Shown here: piece by piece, positions 54,509 to 63,166 of the stretch
Position numbering within the stretch: position 1 is the stretch's first letter
How the letters are laid out: each line of letters begins with the position of its first letter
Source of the DNA: Streptosporangium becharense
GTDB lineage: Bacteria; Actinomycetota; Actinomycetes; Streptosporangiales; Streptosporangiaceae
Assembly: GCF_014204985.1 (NCBI RefSeq)
Contig: NZ_JACHMP010000001.1
Coordinates: 930,001-994,000, forward strand
Length of the DNA stretch: 64,000 nt
Direction: 5' to 3'
Translations under genes and position numbers: made by a program
The notes under the pieces: model-generated
The model's input: the letters and a program-made list of their open reading frames with translations, nothing else
Databases searched by the model: none
What the model was told of the DNA's origin: nothing

Positions 54509-55278
54509 ACCGGGCTGCGCCTGCGGGCGGCGAAGGCGAACAGCGCGCCGACACCGGTCCAGAAGACCGCCTGGGTGCCGAGCGAGGCGACCCGGAAGTC
54601 CCACAGCAGGTCCGCGGGGAAGCCCTCGGGCACCTCGGCGATCTCCGGCAGGAGAATCCAGGCCGCCGCGACGGGGACCAGCACCGCGGCGCCCGCCGCC
54701 AGCCAGCGCAGCCATGGTTCGGCGGCCGAGGCGTACCGGTGGGTGGCGGCGCCGGCGGCCACGGAGAGAATCCCGACGGCCACCGCGACCAGGTAGAGCA
54801 CGGTGCGCTGGTTGATGGTCGCCGGATCGCCCACGGCGGGCGGGTTGGCGGGATATTTCACGAAGGGGACGAGGACGATCGCGGCGAAGGCGGCGCCCGC
54901 CAGGGCGACGGCCAGCACCGGCTCCGAGCGGGGCCCGGCCCGGCCGCGCAGGGCCGCGTAGACGAGGGCGAACAGCCCGCCCACCGCCACGCCGTACAGG
55001 CCCAGGGCGAGGAAGAGGCCGAACCGCTGCCCGCCCCTGCTGACCAGGCCCTCCTCCCCGTGGGAGTGGGCTCCGGCCTCGGCGGCCCCGTGCGAGTGGG
55101 ACACGGAGCCGGCCGCCTCGTGCGAGTGGGGCTCCGCGGCGGGCAGGGAGGCGGCGGCCTCCTCCAGCGCGATGGCCTGATCGATGCGCGGCTCGCCCAC
55201 GACGTAGGCGAAGACGGCGGCGAGCAGCCCCGCGAGCAGTCCGACGACGATGCCGCGGACGACGAGTTTGCCGGTCAC
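54505..55278 (-). CDS. cbtA: Cobalt transporter subunit CbtA
   Basis: A 257-residue membrane protein of the CbtA family, typical B12-riboswitch-controlled cobalt transporters. About five to six helices, beginning VVRGIVVGLLAGLLAAVFAYVV. A histidine-rich extracellular loop lies at residues ~48-75 (PHSHEAAG, SHSHGAAE, AHSHGEEG) and probably captures cobalt. GTG 55278 is 7 nt after the cbtB stop. It overlaps the phosphatase-like gene by 4 nt. Confidence 0.92.
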   Translation of the reverse strand: MTGKLVVRGIVVGLLAGLLAAVFAYVVGEPRIDQAIALEEAAASLPAAEPHSHEAAGSVSHSHGAAEAGAHSHGEEGLVSRGGQRFGLFLALGLYGVAVGGLFALVYAALRGRAGPRSEPVLAVALAGAAFAAIVLVPFVKYPANPPAVGDPATINQRTVLYLVAVAVGILSVAAGAATHRYASAAEPWLRWLAAGAAVLVPVAAAWILLPEIAEVPEGFPADLLWDFRVASLGTQAVFWTGVGALFAFAARRRSPV

Positions 55279-55285
55279 ACGCGGC

Positions 55286-55480
55286 TCAGTGACACGGGAC
55301 GCCGAGCAGGTGGCGTCCGTCGTGCATGAGCTCGTGCAGGTAGTCACCGGCCTGCGAGATCGCACCCTGGTCGAAGGTGACCAGGTAGGCCAGGAGCAGG
55401 AGCACCGGTACGGCGAGCAGCCACCGGGCGATCGACGTCCATGGAACGGGCTGGGTGTGCGGAGCCGAGATCTGGCTCAC
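55286..55480 (-). CDS. cbtB: Cobalt transporter subunit CbtB
   Basis: A 64-residue one-helix protein (SIARWLLAVPVLLLLAYLVTF) with the family C-terminal His cluster (HELMHDGRHLLGVPCH) for metal. It forms the transporter with CbtA downstream. GTG 55480 is preceded by AGGAGG at 4 nt, in the expression platform of the riboswitch. Confidence 0.93.
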   Translation of the reverse strand: MSQISAPHTQPVPWTSIARWLLAVPVLLLLAYLVTFDQGAISQAGDYLHELMHDGRHLLGVPCH

Positions 55481-55519
55481 CGGGCCTCCTGTGGGATTGA
55501 CGCGTCCCTTGTCGTAGGT

Positions 55520-55613
55520 CGGTGGCGGCCGAGTGACCTGGCTCCCGGCCTTTCGGGCCGGTCACAGTGGCGCGACCGCACCGGTATCTCACCGGATTTC
55601 CCTCGCACCGCCA
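55520..55613 (-). promoter_or_regulatory. Cobalamin riboswitch controlling the cbt-cob operon
   Basis: On the minus strand, in order: GAGGGAAATCCGGTGAGATA (GGGAA element and L-loop), GCGGTCGCGCCACTGTGAC (CCxGCNACTGT core) and the B12 box region GAGCCAGGTCACTCGGCC (55527-55544). GTGGCGG at the 5' side pairs with CCGCCAC at the 3' side (P1). A hairpin CGGCCCGAAAGGCCG lies before the B12 box. It sits 40 nt upstream of cbtB; the ribosome binding site follows, so translational control by adenosylcobalamin is likely. Confidence 0.92.
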
Positions 55614-55625
55614 CAAAACATCCGG

Positions 55626-55655
55626 AACGTATCTCGATTTCCCATGTCCCGTCAA
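55626..55655 (-). promoter_or_regulatory. Promoter of the cbt-cob operon
   Basis: TTGACG (55650-55655) and TACGTT (55626-55631) on the minus strand with an 18-bp spacer, ending just before the riboswitch. Confidence 0.6.
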
Positions 55656-55719
55656 TCCCGACAATGGGTGAAAACATCACCAGAACCGCCCGAAGCGCCG
55701 CCCCCGTCCGGGGGCGACG

Positions 55720-57234
55720 TCACTCTCCGGTCAGCGCCGCCACGAGCTCCGCGGCGGTGCGGCAGCGGTCGAACAGCTCGCCCACGTGGGCCTTGGTCCC
55801 CCGCAGGGGCTCCAGGGTGGGGACGCGCTGCAGCGACTCGCGACCGGGGATGTCGAAGATGACCGAGTCCCATGAGGCCGCGGCGACCGAGTCGCTGTAC
55901 TGGCTCAGGCAGCGGCCGCGGAAGTAGGCACGGGTGTCGCTGGGCGGCGCCTCGATGGCCCGCTGCACCTCGTCCTCGGTCACCAGGCGCTTCATCCTGC
56001 CCCGGGCGACCAGCCGGTTGTACAGGCCGCGGTCGGGGCGGATGTCGGAGTACTGCAGGTCGACGAGTTGCAGACGCGGGTGCGACCAGGGCAGGCCGTC
56101 GCGGGTGCGGTACCCCTCCAGCAGTTCCAGCTTCGCCACCCAGTCGAGCTCGCCGGACAACTGCATCGGGTCGTCGGCCAGGCGGGTGAGAACCGACTCC
56201 CAGCGCTCCAGGACGTCCTTGGTCGGCTCGTCCAGGCTGTTGGCGCTGCGCTCCTCGGCGTACTTGCGCGCCAGCTCCAGGTACTCCATCTGCAGTTGCA
56301 CGGCCGTCAGCTTGCGGCCGTCGCGCATCGCGATCTCGTACTTGAGGGTCGGGTCGTGCGAGACGGCCCGCAGGGCCTGCACCGGGTTCTCCACGGCCAG
56401 GTCACGGGTGAAGTAGCCGTCCTCGATCATCGCGAGGACGAGCGCCGTGGAGCCGACCTTCAGGTAGGTCGAGATCTCCGACATGTTGGCGTCGCCGATG
56501 ATGACGTGCAGGCGACGGTACTTCTCCGGGTCGGCGTGCGGCTCGTCACGGGTGTTGATGATCGGCCGCTTGAGCGTGGTCTCCAGGCCCACCTCGACCT
56601 CGAAGAAGTCGGCGCGCTGGCTGATCTGGAAGCCCTCACCGCGGGAGTCCTGGCCGATGCCGACCCGCCCCGCCCCGGCGACCACCTGCCGGGAGACGAA
56701 GAAGGGGGTCAGGTGCCTGACGATGTCGGCGAACGACGTGGCCCGGCGCATGAGGTAGTTCTCATGGCAGCCGTAGGAGGCGCCCTTGTTGTCGGTGTTG
56801 TTCTTGTAGAGCTGGATCGGGGCGTTGGAGGGGACCGCCGACGCGCGGACCGCGGCGTCGTGCATCACCCGCTCGCCCGCCTTGTCCCAGAGCACCGCGG
56901 CCCGGGGGTTGGTGCACTCGGGCGTGGAGTACTCGGGGTGGGCGTGGTCCACGTAGAGCCGAGCGCCGTTGGTGAGGATCACGTTGGCCAGCCCGAGGTC
57001 CTCGTCGGTGAGCTGGCTCTGGTCGGCCGCCTCCCGCGCGAGGTCGAACCCGCGCGCGTCGCGCAGCGGATTCTCCTCCTCGAAGTCCCACCGCGCGCGC
57101 CGTGCCCTGGCCGCCGAGGCGGCCAGGTAGGCGTTCACGACCTGAGAGGAGGTCACCATCGCGTTGGCCCCCGGCTGTCCGGGCACGGAGATGCCGTATT
57201 CGGTCTCGATGCCCATCACCCGCCGTACCGTCAT
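55720..57234 (-). CDS. dop: Pup deamidase/depupylase Dop
   Basis: A 504-residue glutamine-synthetase-like enzyme that converts the C-terminal Gln of Pup to Glu and also removes Pup from substrates. Distinctive Dop-loop insertion after the first strand ([20 protein letters not shown]...[13 protein letters not shown]), then [32 protein letters not shown] and [32 protein letters not shown] 57234 follows AGAGGGTG. The frame is open far upstream, but that part belongs antisense to other genes. In most actinobacteria pup follows dop directly; here the B12 operon and kinase genes intervene. Confidence 0.96.
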   Translation of the reverse strand: MTVRRVMGIETEYGISVPGQPGANAMVTSSQVVNAYLAASAARARRARWDFEEENPLRDARGFDLAREAADQSQLTDEDLGLANVILTNGARLYVDHAHPEYSTPECTNPRAAVLWDKAGERVMHDAAVRASAVPSNAPIQLYKNNTDNKGASYGCHENYLMRRATSFADIVRHLTPFFVSRQVVAGAGRVGIGQDSRGEGFQISQRADFFEVEVGLETTLKRPIINTRDEPHADPEKYRRLHVIIGDANMSEISTYLKVGSTALVLAMIEDGYFTRDLAVENPVQALRAVSHDPTLKYEIAMRDGRKLTAVQLQMEYLELARKYAEERSANSLDEPTKDVLERWESVLTRLADDPMQLSGELDWVAKLELLEGYRTRDGLPWSHPRLQLVDLQYSDIRPDRGLYNRLVARGRMKRLVTEDEVQRAIEAPPSDTRAYFRGRCLSQYSDSVAAASWDSVIFDIPGRESLQRVPTLEPLRGTKAHVGELFDRCRTAAELVAALTGE

Positions 57235-57320
57235 GCGCACCCTCTGTTCATCAGGGACTGTTCTCTCCGCGTTGTCTATTCCCGACCCTAGACCCTTCAC
57301 TATGCCCGGTGGCCGGACAG

Positions 57321-58481
57321 TTATGGCACCGAAGCCTTTTCGTCCGTCGCGAGAGGGGAGGAGAGCGGCGCGCCGGGAGGCGGCGCCTGACCCGGCCGCC
57401 CCTTCCGGCGGCGCCTGGCGGCCTTGACGAACTCCTGCACCGGGCGCTCGGCCACCCGGTACACCAGGTACGAGAACGCCATCGCGGCGACCACGGTGAC
57501 CAGCGCGGTCAGCGCGGGGGGAAGCACGTCCCGCAGTGCGGGGACGATCAGGACCGCGGCCGTGGTGTGGAACAGGTAGAGCGGATAGGTGAGCGCCCCC
57601 AGCACGACCAGGCCGCGCCAGCGCAGCCACCGCAGCCAGCCGAGCGCGACCATCGCCATGAGCACGTAGAAACCGGCCACGGTGGCGACGACCGCCCACT
57701 CGGGCACGGGCATCGCCGCGTACCCCACCCTGTCGATACGCCCCGCCACCCGGTCGAGCGCCGCGCTGACGGCCATGCCGCCGCTGACCCCGGCCAGGCA
57801 CCACAGGACGAGCCTGGGCCCGAACCGGGTCATCAGGAAGAACGCCATGCCGCCGACGAAGTACGCGGCGTACTTGGGCATGACCACCAGGTCGACCCAG
57901 TAGTTCTCGCTGCCCGCGAAGAACCCGGCCGCGAGCAGCCAGACGCCCATGAAGGCCAGGCAGCGGCCGAGCGTGACCCCGGCGACCACCAGGACGGAGA
58001 TGAGCACATAGAAGCGGAGCTCGACCCAGAGCGACCAGTAGACGCCGTTGGCGTCGTAGACGCCGAAGGCCCGCTGGAGCATCGTCAGGTTGACGCCGTA
58101 CTCCCCCAGGCTGAGCTTGGGGTCCAGCGCTGTGGCGGCGGTCAGTCCGTAGACGGCGGCGGTGGCGATCACGCTGACCCAGTAGGCGGGGAACAGCCGC
58201 ACCAGCCGGGACAGGGCGAACGAGCCCAGGCCCCGCCCCCAGACGCTCATCAGGATCACGAACCCGCTGATCATGAAGAACAGCTCGACGCCCAGGATGC
58301 CGAGCCCGGACAGGGTGGAGATCGCCGGGAACAGCTCGGCGGGCCGGTCGCCCCACACCGAGGCGAAGGCGATGAAGTAGTGGAAGGCGAGGACCGCCAG
58401 GGCGGCGACGAAACGCAGGAGGTCGAGTTCGGCGAGGCGTCCGCTTCCCCGGACCGCCTCGCGCGACCCCGTGCCGGTCAC
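57321..58481 (-). CDS. Acyltransferase family 3 (OafA/YrhL type)
   Basis: A 386-residue membrane O-acyltransferase with about ten helices: [25 protein letters not shown] at the N-terminus carries the family His/Arg motif; later [16 protein letters not shown] and a final C-terminal helix with a basic tail ([17 protein letters not shown]). It transfers acyl groups from acyl-CoA to sugars or other exported compounds. It lies between arc and dop on the same strand, which is not normal for the proteasome locus, and no sugar gene is near. The C-terminal 40 residues are disordered. Confidence 0.88.
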   Translation of the reverse strand: MTGTGSREAVRGSGRLAELDLLRFVAALAVLAFHYFIAFASVWGDRPAELFPAISTLSGLGILGVELFFMISGFVILMSVWGRGLGSFALSRLVRLFPAYWVSVIATAAVYGLTAATALDPKLSLGEYGVNLTMLQRAFGVYDANGVYWSLWVELRFYVLISVLVVAGVTLGRCLAFMGVWLLAAGFFAGSENYWVDLVVMPKYAAYFVGGMAFFLMTRFGPRLVLWCLAGVSGGMAVSAALDRVAGRIDRVGYAAMPVPEWAVVATVAGFYVLMAMVALGWLRWLRWRGLVVLGALTYPLYLFHTTAAVLIVPALRDVLPPALTALVTVVAAMAFSYLVYRVAERPVQEFVKAARRRRKGRPGQAPPPGAPLSSPLATDEKASVP

Positions 58482-58630
58482 CGGGTGACCGCGCCGGAAT
58501 GTTCACGCACGGCAGTTGGACGGCGCCGCGATCATTTGGGTTCCGGGACCGCCGAGACCGGTGTGACGGAAGTGAAAGCCCTTGCCGGGCCGGGCCTCAC
58601 GTCATCCCGCCTCACCCCCGCGCCGCCCCG

Positions 58631-58759
58631 GTGCCACCCTGTGCCGCTTCTGTGCCGCCCCGGCGCCGCCCCGGCGCTGCCTCGGTGCCACCCTGTGCCG
58701 CTTCTGTGCCGCCCCGGCGCCGCCCCGGCGCTGCCTCGGTGCCACCCTGTGCCGCCCTG
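58631..58759. repeat. 54-bp tandem repeat (minisatellite)
   Basis: GTGCCACCCTGTGCCGC recurs at 58631, 58685 and 58739, exactly 54 bp apart. Two units are almost identical over their full length; the third keeps ~20 bp. It is part of the 377-bp gap 58482-58858 between the acyltransferase and arc, which holds no gene. As 54 is a multiple of three, all frames stay open through it. Confidence 0.9.
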
Positions 58760-58776
58760 CGCCGATTCCGTACCGT

Positions 58777-58800
58777 CCGCGGCCGGGAGGAGGGCCGCGG
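58777..58800. terminator. 8-bp hairpin adjacent to the arc terminator
   Basis: Perfect arms CCGCGGCC/GGCCGCGG with an 8-nt spacer, just beyond the larger arc hairpin in the direction of transcription. Possibly a back-up terminator. Confidence 0.5.
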
Positions 58801-58801
58801 A

Positions 58802-58844
58802 CGCCGGTGGCGCGGCCCCCGGCAAAGGAGCCGCGCCACCGGCG
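58802..58844 (-). terminator. Terminator of arc
   Basis: A perfect 15-bp stem (58802-58816 with 58830-58844) with a 13-nt loop, beginning 15 nt after the arc stop codon on the minus strand. Confidence 0.85.
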
Positions 58845-58858
58845 CACGTGGACGGCCG

Positions 58859-60622
58859 CTACAGGTACTGGCCGGTGTTGGCCACCGTGTCGATGGACCG
58901 GCCGGCCTCGGTGCCCTGCTTGCCCGTCACGAGGGTGCGGATGTAGACGATCCGCTCGCCCTTCTTGCCGGAGATGCGGGCCCAGTCGTCGGGGTTGGTG
59001 GTGTTGGGCAGGTCCTCGTTCTCGGAGAACTCGTCCACGCAGGCCGCCAGCAGGTGCTGGATGCGCAGACCCTTCTGGCCGGTCTCGAGGAACTGCTTGA
59101 TCGCCATCTTCTTGCCCCGGTCGACGATGTTCTGGATCATCGCGCCCGAGTTGAAGTCCTTGAAGTACAGGACCTCCTTGTCGCCGTTGGCGTAGGTCAC
59201 CTCAAGGAAGCGGTTCTCCTCGCTCTCGGTGTACATCCGCTCGACGACCCGCTGGATCATCCCGCTGACCGTCTCCTGGCGGTTGCCGCCGTGCTCGGCC
59301 AGGTCGTCGGGATGGAGCGGCAGGTCTTCGATGAGGTACTTCGAGAAGATGTCCTTGGCCGCCTCGGCGTCCGGCCGCTCGATCTTGATCTTGACGTCCA
59401 GGCGGCCGGGCCGCAGGATCGCCGGGTCGATCATGTCCTCGCGGTTGGAGGCGCCGATGACGATGACGTTCTCCAGGCCCTCGACACCGTCGATCTCCGA
59501 CAGGAGCTGGGGAACGATGGTGTTCTCGACGTCGGAGGAGACACCGGAGCCGCGGGTGCGGAAGATCGAGTCCATCTCGTCGAAGAACACGATCACCGGG
59601 GTGCCCTCGGAGGCCTTCTCACGGGCCCGCTGGAAGACCAGGCGGATGTGCCGCTCGGTCTCGCCGACGTACTTGTTGAGGAGCTCCGGGCCCTTGATGT
59701 TGAGGAAGAAGCTCTTGCCGGACTGGCCGGTCTTCTCCGCGACCTGCTTGGCCAGGGAGTTGGCGACGGCCTTGGCGATGAGCGTCTTGCCGCATCCGGG
59801 CGGCCCGTACAGCAGCACGCCCTTGGGCGGACGGAGCTTGTGCTCGCGGAAGAGGTCGGCGTGCAGGTACGGGAGCTCGACGGCGTCCCGGATCTGCTCG
59901 ATCTGCCGCATGAGGCCGCCGATCTCCTCGTAGGAGATGTCGGGCACCTCCTCCAGCACGAGTTCCTCGACCTCGGACTTGGGGATGCGCTCGTAGACAT
60001 AGCCCGACCGCGATTCGAGCAGCAGGGAGTCACCGGCCCGGATCGGCTGGCCGACCAGCGACTCGGCGAGCTTGACCACCCTCTCCTCGTCGGCGTGCGA
60101 GATCACCAGCGCGCGCCGGCCGTCCTCAAGGAGCTCCTTGAGCATGACGATCTCGCCGATCTCCTCGAAGCCGAGGGCCTCGACCACGTTGAGCGCCTCG
60201 TTGAGCATGACCTCCTGGCCACGCTTCAGCGACTCGACGTCCACCGCCGGACTGACGTTCACCCGGAGTTTACGGCCACCGGTGAAGACCTCCACCGTGC
60301 CGTCCTCCCTGGCTTCAAGGAACACGCCGAACCCGGATGGCGGCTGGGCCAACCGGTCGACCTCCTCCTTCAAGGCGACGATCTGGTCCCTGGCCTCCTT
60401 GAGGGTGGCCACCAGACGCTCGTTCTGGCCGGTTACGGCCGCGAGGTTCGCCTGCAAGTCGTGAAGACGCTCTTCGAGGATCCTGGCCTGCCGGGGAGAC
60501 TCCGTCAGCTTCCGACGCAACGTGGTGATCTCCTCCTGCAGGAAGGAGACCTGTGTTGTGAGGTCAGCGACCTCCCGTTCGCGCTGCGCGGCTCGAGCTT
60601 CAGCGTCGTCGCGAGCTGCCAC
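58859..60622 (-). CDS. arc: Proteasome-associated AAA+ ATPase ARC (Mpa)
   Basis: A 587-residue unfoldase. N-terminal coiled coil (~1-75: [26 protein letters not shown]) binds Pup; tandem OB folds follow; then the AAA module with Walker [16 protein letters not shown] and Walker [12 protein letters not shown], and Arg fingers near [14 protein letters not shown]. The C-terminus is GQYL, the hydrophobic-Tyr-X motif that docks into PrcA pockets. GTG 60622 is preceded by AAGGAGGTGA, a full match to the ribosome. The 205-bp gap to trmI is AT-rich. It is placed 1.6 kb from dop because of the acyltransferase. Confidence 0.97.
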   Translation of the reverse strand: MAARDDAEARAAQREREVADLTTQVSFLQEEITTLRRKLTESPRQARILEERLHDLQANLAAVTGQNERLVATLKEARDQIVALKEEVDRLAQPPSGFGVFLEAREDGTVEVFTGGRKLRVNVSPAVDVESLKRGQEVMLNEALNVVEALGFEEIGEIVMLKELLEDGRRALVISHADEERVVKLAESLVGQPIRAGDSLLLESRSGYVYERIPKSEVEELVLEEVPDISYEEIGGLMRQIEQIRDAVELPYLHADLFREHKLRPPKGVLLYGPPGCGKTLIAKAVANSLAKQVAEKTGQSGKSFFLNIKGPELLNKYVGETERHIRLVFQRAREKASEGTPVIVFFDEMDSIFRTRGSGVSSDVENTIVPQLLSEIDGVEGLENVIVIGASNREDMIDPAILRPGRLDVKIKIERPDAEAAKDIFSKYLIEDLPLHPDDLAEHGGNRQETVSGMIQRVVERMYTESEENRFLEVTYANGDKEVLYFKDFNSGAMIQNIVDRGKKMAIKQFLETGQKGLRIQHLLAACVDEFSENEDLPNTTNPDDWARISGKKGERIVYIRTLVTGKQGTEAGRSIDTVANTGQYL

Positions 60623-60827
60623 GGCGTCACCTCCTTCCCAGTCGAGACCGACTACTCAAAACCCTACCCATCTGGGGGCTGTCCCTTACCTGGCCGAGCA
60701 GTGTTCGTGTGACTACATTAAGTGCGTGGCGATTAATCCCTTTTAGTGTGTTTAGTGGTTGAAGCATAAGAACACAATGATCTGTTCCCGCGTCAGCCCC
60801 TTGAGCACCGTCGTAGCTGAATCGTCA

Positions 60828-61697
60828 TCATGCGGTGGAAGACGTGGACTCCTCGCCATATGCCCCCTTCGCCGGGCGTCTGCGCCGGGGCGGCGGTGTC
60901 ACCCCGTCGGCCATGCGGCGGGCCGTGACCAGGAAGCCGGTGTGGCCGACCATCCTGTGGTCGGGCCGGACGGCCAGACCTTCCACATGCCAGTCGCGAA
61001 CCAGGGTCTCCCACGCATGGGGCTCGGTGAAACTCCCGTGCTCCCGTAGAGTTTCGACCGTACGCGACAACTGTGTTGTGGTCGCCACATAACAGCAGAT
61101 CACACCCCCGGGCGTGAGCGCCTTGGCCGCGGCGTCCACACATTCCCACGGGGCGAGCATGTCGAGGATGATCCGGTCGACGTCGCTCTCGTCGAGGGCC
61201 TCGACGAAGTCGCCGACCACCAGACGCCACTGGTCCACCGGGCCGCCGTAGAACTTCTCGACGTTCTTGGCGGCGATGTCGGCGAAGTCCTGGCGGCGCT
61301 CGTAGGAGATGAGCCTGCCCTCGGTGCCGACCGCGCGCAGCAGGAAGCAGCTGAGCGCTCCCGACCCGACGCCGGCCTCCACCACCCGGGCCCCCGGGAA
61401 GACGTCGGCCATGGCGACGATCTGCGCGGCGTCCTTCGGATAGATGACCGCCGCGCCGCGCGGCATGGAGAGCGTGTAGTCGGACAGCAGGTGCCGGAAC
61501 GCCAGATACTGGGTGCCTCCGGACGAGCGCACCACCGAGCCCTCGGGCCGGCCGATCAGCTCACTGTGCGGGATTCCGCCCTTGTGCGTGTGGAACACGC
61601 CGTCTTCCTTCAGCGTCACCGTGTGACGCTTGTTCTTGGGATCGGTGAGCTGAACCTGATCCCCGGCCTGAAACGGCCCATGCCTGCGAAAACCCAT
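60828..61697 (-). CDS. trmI: tRNA (adenine-58-N1)-methyltransferase TrmI
   Basis: A 289-residue class I methyltransferase that makes m1A58 in the T loop of tRNA. N-terminal beta barrel (RHGPFQAGDQVQLTDPKNKRHTVTLKEDGVFHTHKGGIPHSELIG) and a SAM domain with VIYPKDAAQIVAMADVFPGARVVEAGVGSGALS, then DIILDMLAPWEC-type motif IV. ATG 61697 begins with the canonical MGFRRHGPF. TAACCT is 7 nt upstream, consistent with a leaderless mRNA. The trmI-arc order is conserved in actinobacteria. Confidence 0.94.
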   Translation of the reverse strand: MGFRRHGPFQAGDQVQLTDPKNKRHTVTLKEDGVFHTHKGGIPHSELIGRPEGSVVRSSGGTQYLAFRHLLSDYTLSMPRGAAVIYPKDAAQIVAMADVFPGARVVEAGVGSGALSCFLLRAVGTEGRLISYERRQDFADIAAKNVEKFYGGPVDQWRLVVGDFVEALDESDVDRIILDMLAPWECVDAAAKALTPGGVICCYVATTTQLSRTVETLREHGSFTEPHAWETLVRDWHVEGLAVRPDHRMVGHTGFLVTARRMADGVTPPPRRRRPAKGAYGEESTSSTA

Positions 61698-61834
61698 GAC
61701 CGCAAGGTTAACGGCGCCCGGCGGCGGCCCGTCCCGTCCGCCGCGCGCCGGAACTGGCCACAGCCCGGACCCGTCCGGACCGGGTGAGAAAATGGGCAAA
61801 ATCATTGGAATGATCGAAAGGCACCTGGTAGCTC

Positions 61835-62980
61835 TTGCGTGTGCTGTCTCCTGACGTAATCCCCGCAGGCCCCGTGGTCTTGCGCGCGCTCGCGCCTTCC
61901 GACGCCGAGGCGATCGCCCGCGCCTGCTCCGACCCGGAGATCATCCGGTTCATCCCTCCCGTACCCGTGCCGTACACGCACGACGACGCGCTCCGATACC
62001 TGGAGCAGACCGAGCAGGAGTGGAAGGAGGGGGGTGCCGCCTTCGCGATCGCGGACGCGCAGAGCGGTGAGTGGCTGGGCAACATCGGCCTGCGGGCCGC
62101 GCGCCTGCCGGGCAACGCCGAGATCGGTTACCTGGTCGCGCCGTGGGCCCGGGGCCGCGGGGTGGCCACCGCCGCCACCCGGGCGCTGGCGGCGTGGGCC
62201 CTGGAACGCGGAACCGAGCGCATCGAACTGCTGACCGACCCGGAGAACCTGGCCAGCCAGCGCGTCGCCCTCGCCGCGGGGTTCCGCCGCGAGGGCGTGC
62301 GGCGCGCGGCCGAGCCGCGGCGCGACGGCACCCGCGGCGACCTGGTGGCCTTCGCCCGGCTGCGCGGCGACTCCGGCGAGCCGGTACGCCCGTTCCTGCC
62401 CCCCTTCCCCGGCGGGTCGCTGACCGACGGGGTGGTGCGGCTCCGGCCGATCACCGCGGCCGACACCGCCGACTACCTGGCGCTGCGGAACGTGCCGGAC
62501 GCGATCAAGTACAGCGTCCCGCCGGAGGCTCCCGACCCCGCCGAGGTCGAGGAGACGTGCCGCATGGCGGGCACGCGCTGGCTGGCCGGTGAGCGGGCCG
62601 AGGTGGCGATCCTCGACGCCGCCACCGGCGCGTTCGCCGGGGACATCCAGCTCACCGGGGTGATCCCCCCGCTGGGCGAGGCCATGACCGGCTACAGCGT
62701 GCTGCCGGCGTTCCGCGGCAGGCGCTTCGCCGCCCGGGCGGTGAACCTCCTGGTCGCCTGGGCGTTCGAGCACACCCCCCTGGTGCGGATCATCGCGGGG
62801 ACCGCGCCGGAGAACACCGCCTCGCACCGCGTGCTGGAACGCGCGGGATTCAGCCAGGAGGCGCTCCTGCGCGGACTGCTTCCGGGCCCGGACGGCACAC
62901 GCCTGGACGACCTGCGCTGGTACCGCCTGCGCGAGGGCCTGCGGTTCGGCGGGCACGGAGAGGGTGCCGAAAGGCCCTGA
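61835..62980 (+). CDS. Protein with two GNAT acetyltransferase domains
   Basis: A 381-residue protein made of two GNAT folds of the RimJ/RimL type in tandem. First domain about 10-170 (LRALAPSDAEAIARACSDPEIIRFIPP, then IGYLVAPWARGRGVATAATRALAAW); second about 195-370 (VRLRPITAADTADYLALRNVPDAIKY, then FRGRRFAARAVNLLVAW). The acetyl-CoA loop R-G-x-G is clear in the first domain (RGRGVA) and altered in the second (RGRRFA), suggesting only the first is active. TTG 61835 is tentative; GTG 61841 is possible. The substrate is unknown. Confidence 0.85.
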   Translation: MRVLSPDVIPAGPVVLRALAPSDAEAIARACSDPEIIRFIPPVPVPYTHDDALRYLEQTEQEWKEGGAAFAIADAQSGEWLGNIGLRAARLPGNAEIGYLVAPWARGRGVATAATRALAAWALERGTERIELLTDPENLASQRVALAAGFRREGVRRAAEPRRDGTRGDLVAFARLRGDSGEPVRPFLPPFPGGSLTDGVVRLRPITAADTADYLALRNVPDAIKYSVPPEAPDPAEVEETCRMAGTRWLAGERAEVAILDAATGAFAGDIQLTGVIPPLGEAMTGYSVLPAFRGRRFAARAVNLLVAWAFEHTPLVRIIAGTAPENTASHRVLERAGFSQEALLRGLLPGPDGTRLDDLRWYRLREGLRFGGHGEGAERP

Positions 62981-63166
62981 GAGGACAGTGAGGGGGCACT
63001 CAGGGAGCGCCGGAAGGACTCCGCAAGCGCACTGAGAGAACGAGACCCGCGGGACCCTCGGCCGTCCGGCCCGAGGGCCCCGGTTCTCCGGACGGCTCCC
63101 GGTTCTCCGGACGGCCGGCGGTACCCGGACGGCCGATGGGCTCGTGGTCGGCCGGCGGGCTCGTGG

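Noticed and set aside
51290..54796. Rightward open frame of ~1170 codons across the B12 operon
   Set aside because: Antisense shadow of cobO, the chelatase and the phosphatase-like gene; the protein is low-complexity with no recognisable motif.
58631..58759. CRISPR array suggested by repeats
   Set aside because: The 54-bp units are contiguous without unique spacers, and no cas gene is present; it is a minisatellite.
63070..63160. Short GC-rich repeats as a mobile element end
   Set aside because: The near-identical blocks are only ~15 bp, with no terminal inverted repeats or transposase nearby.
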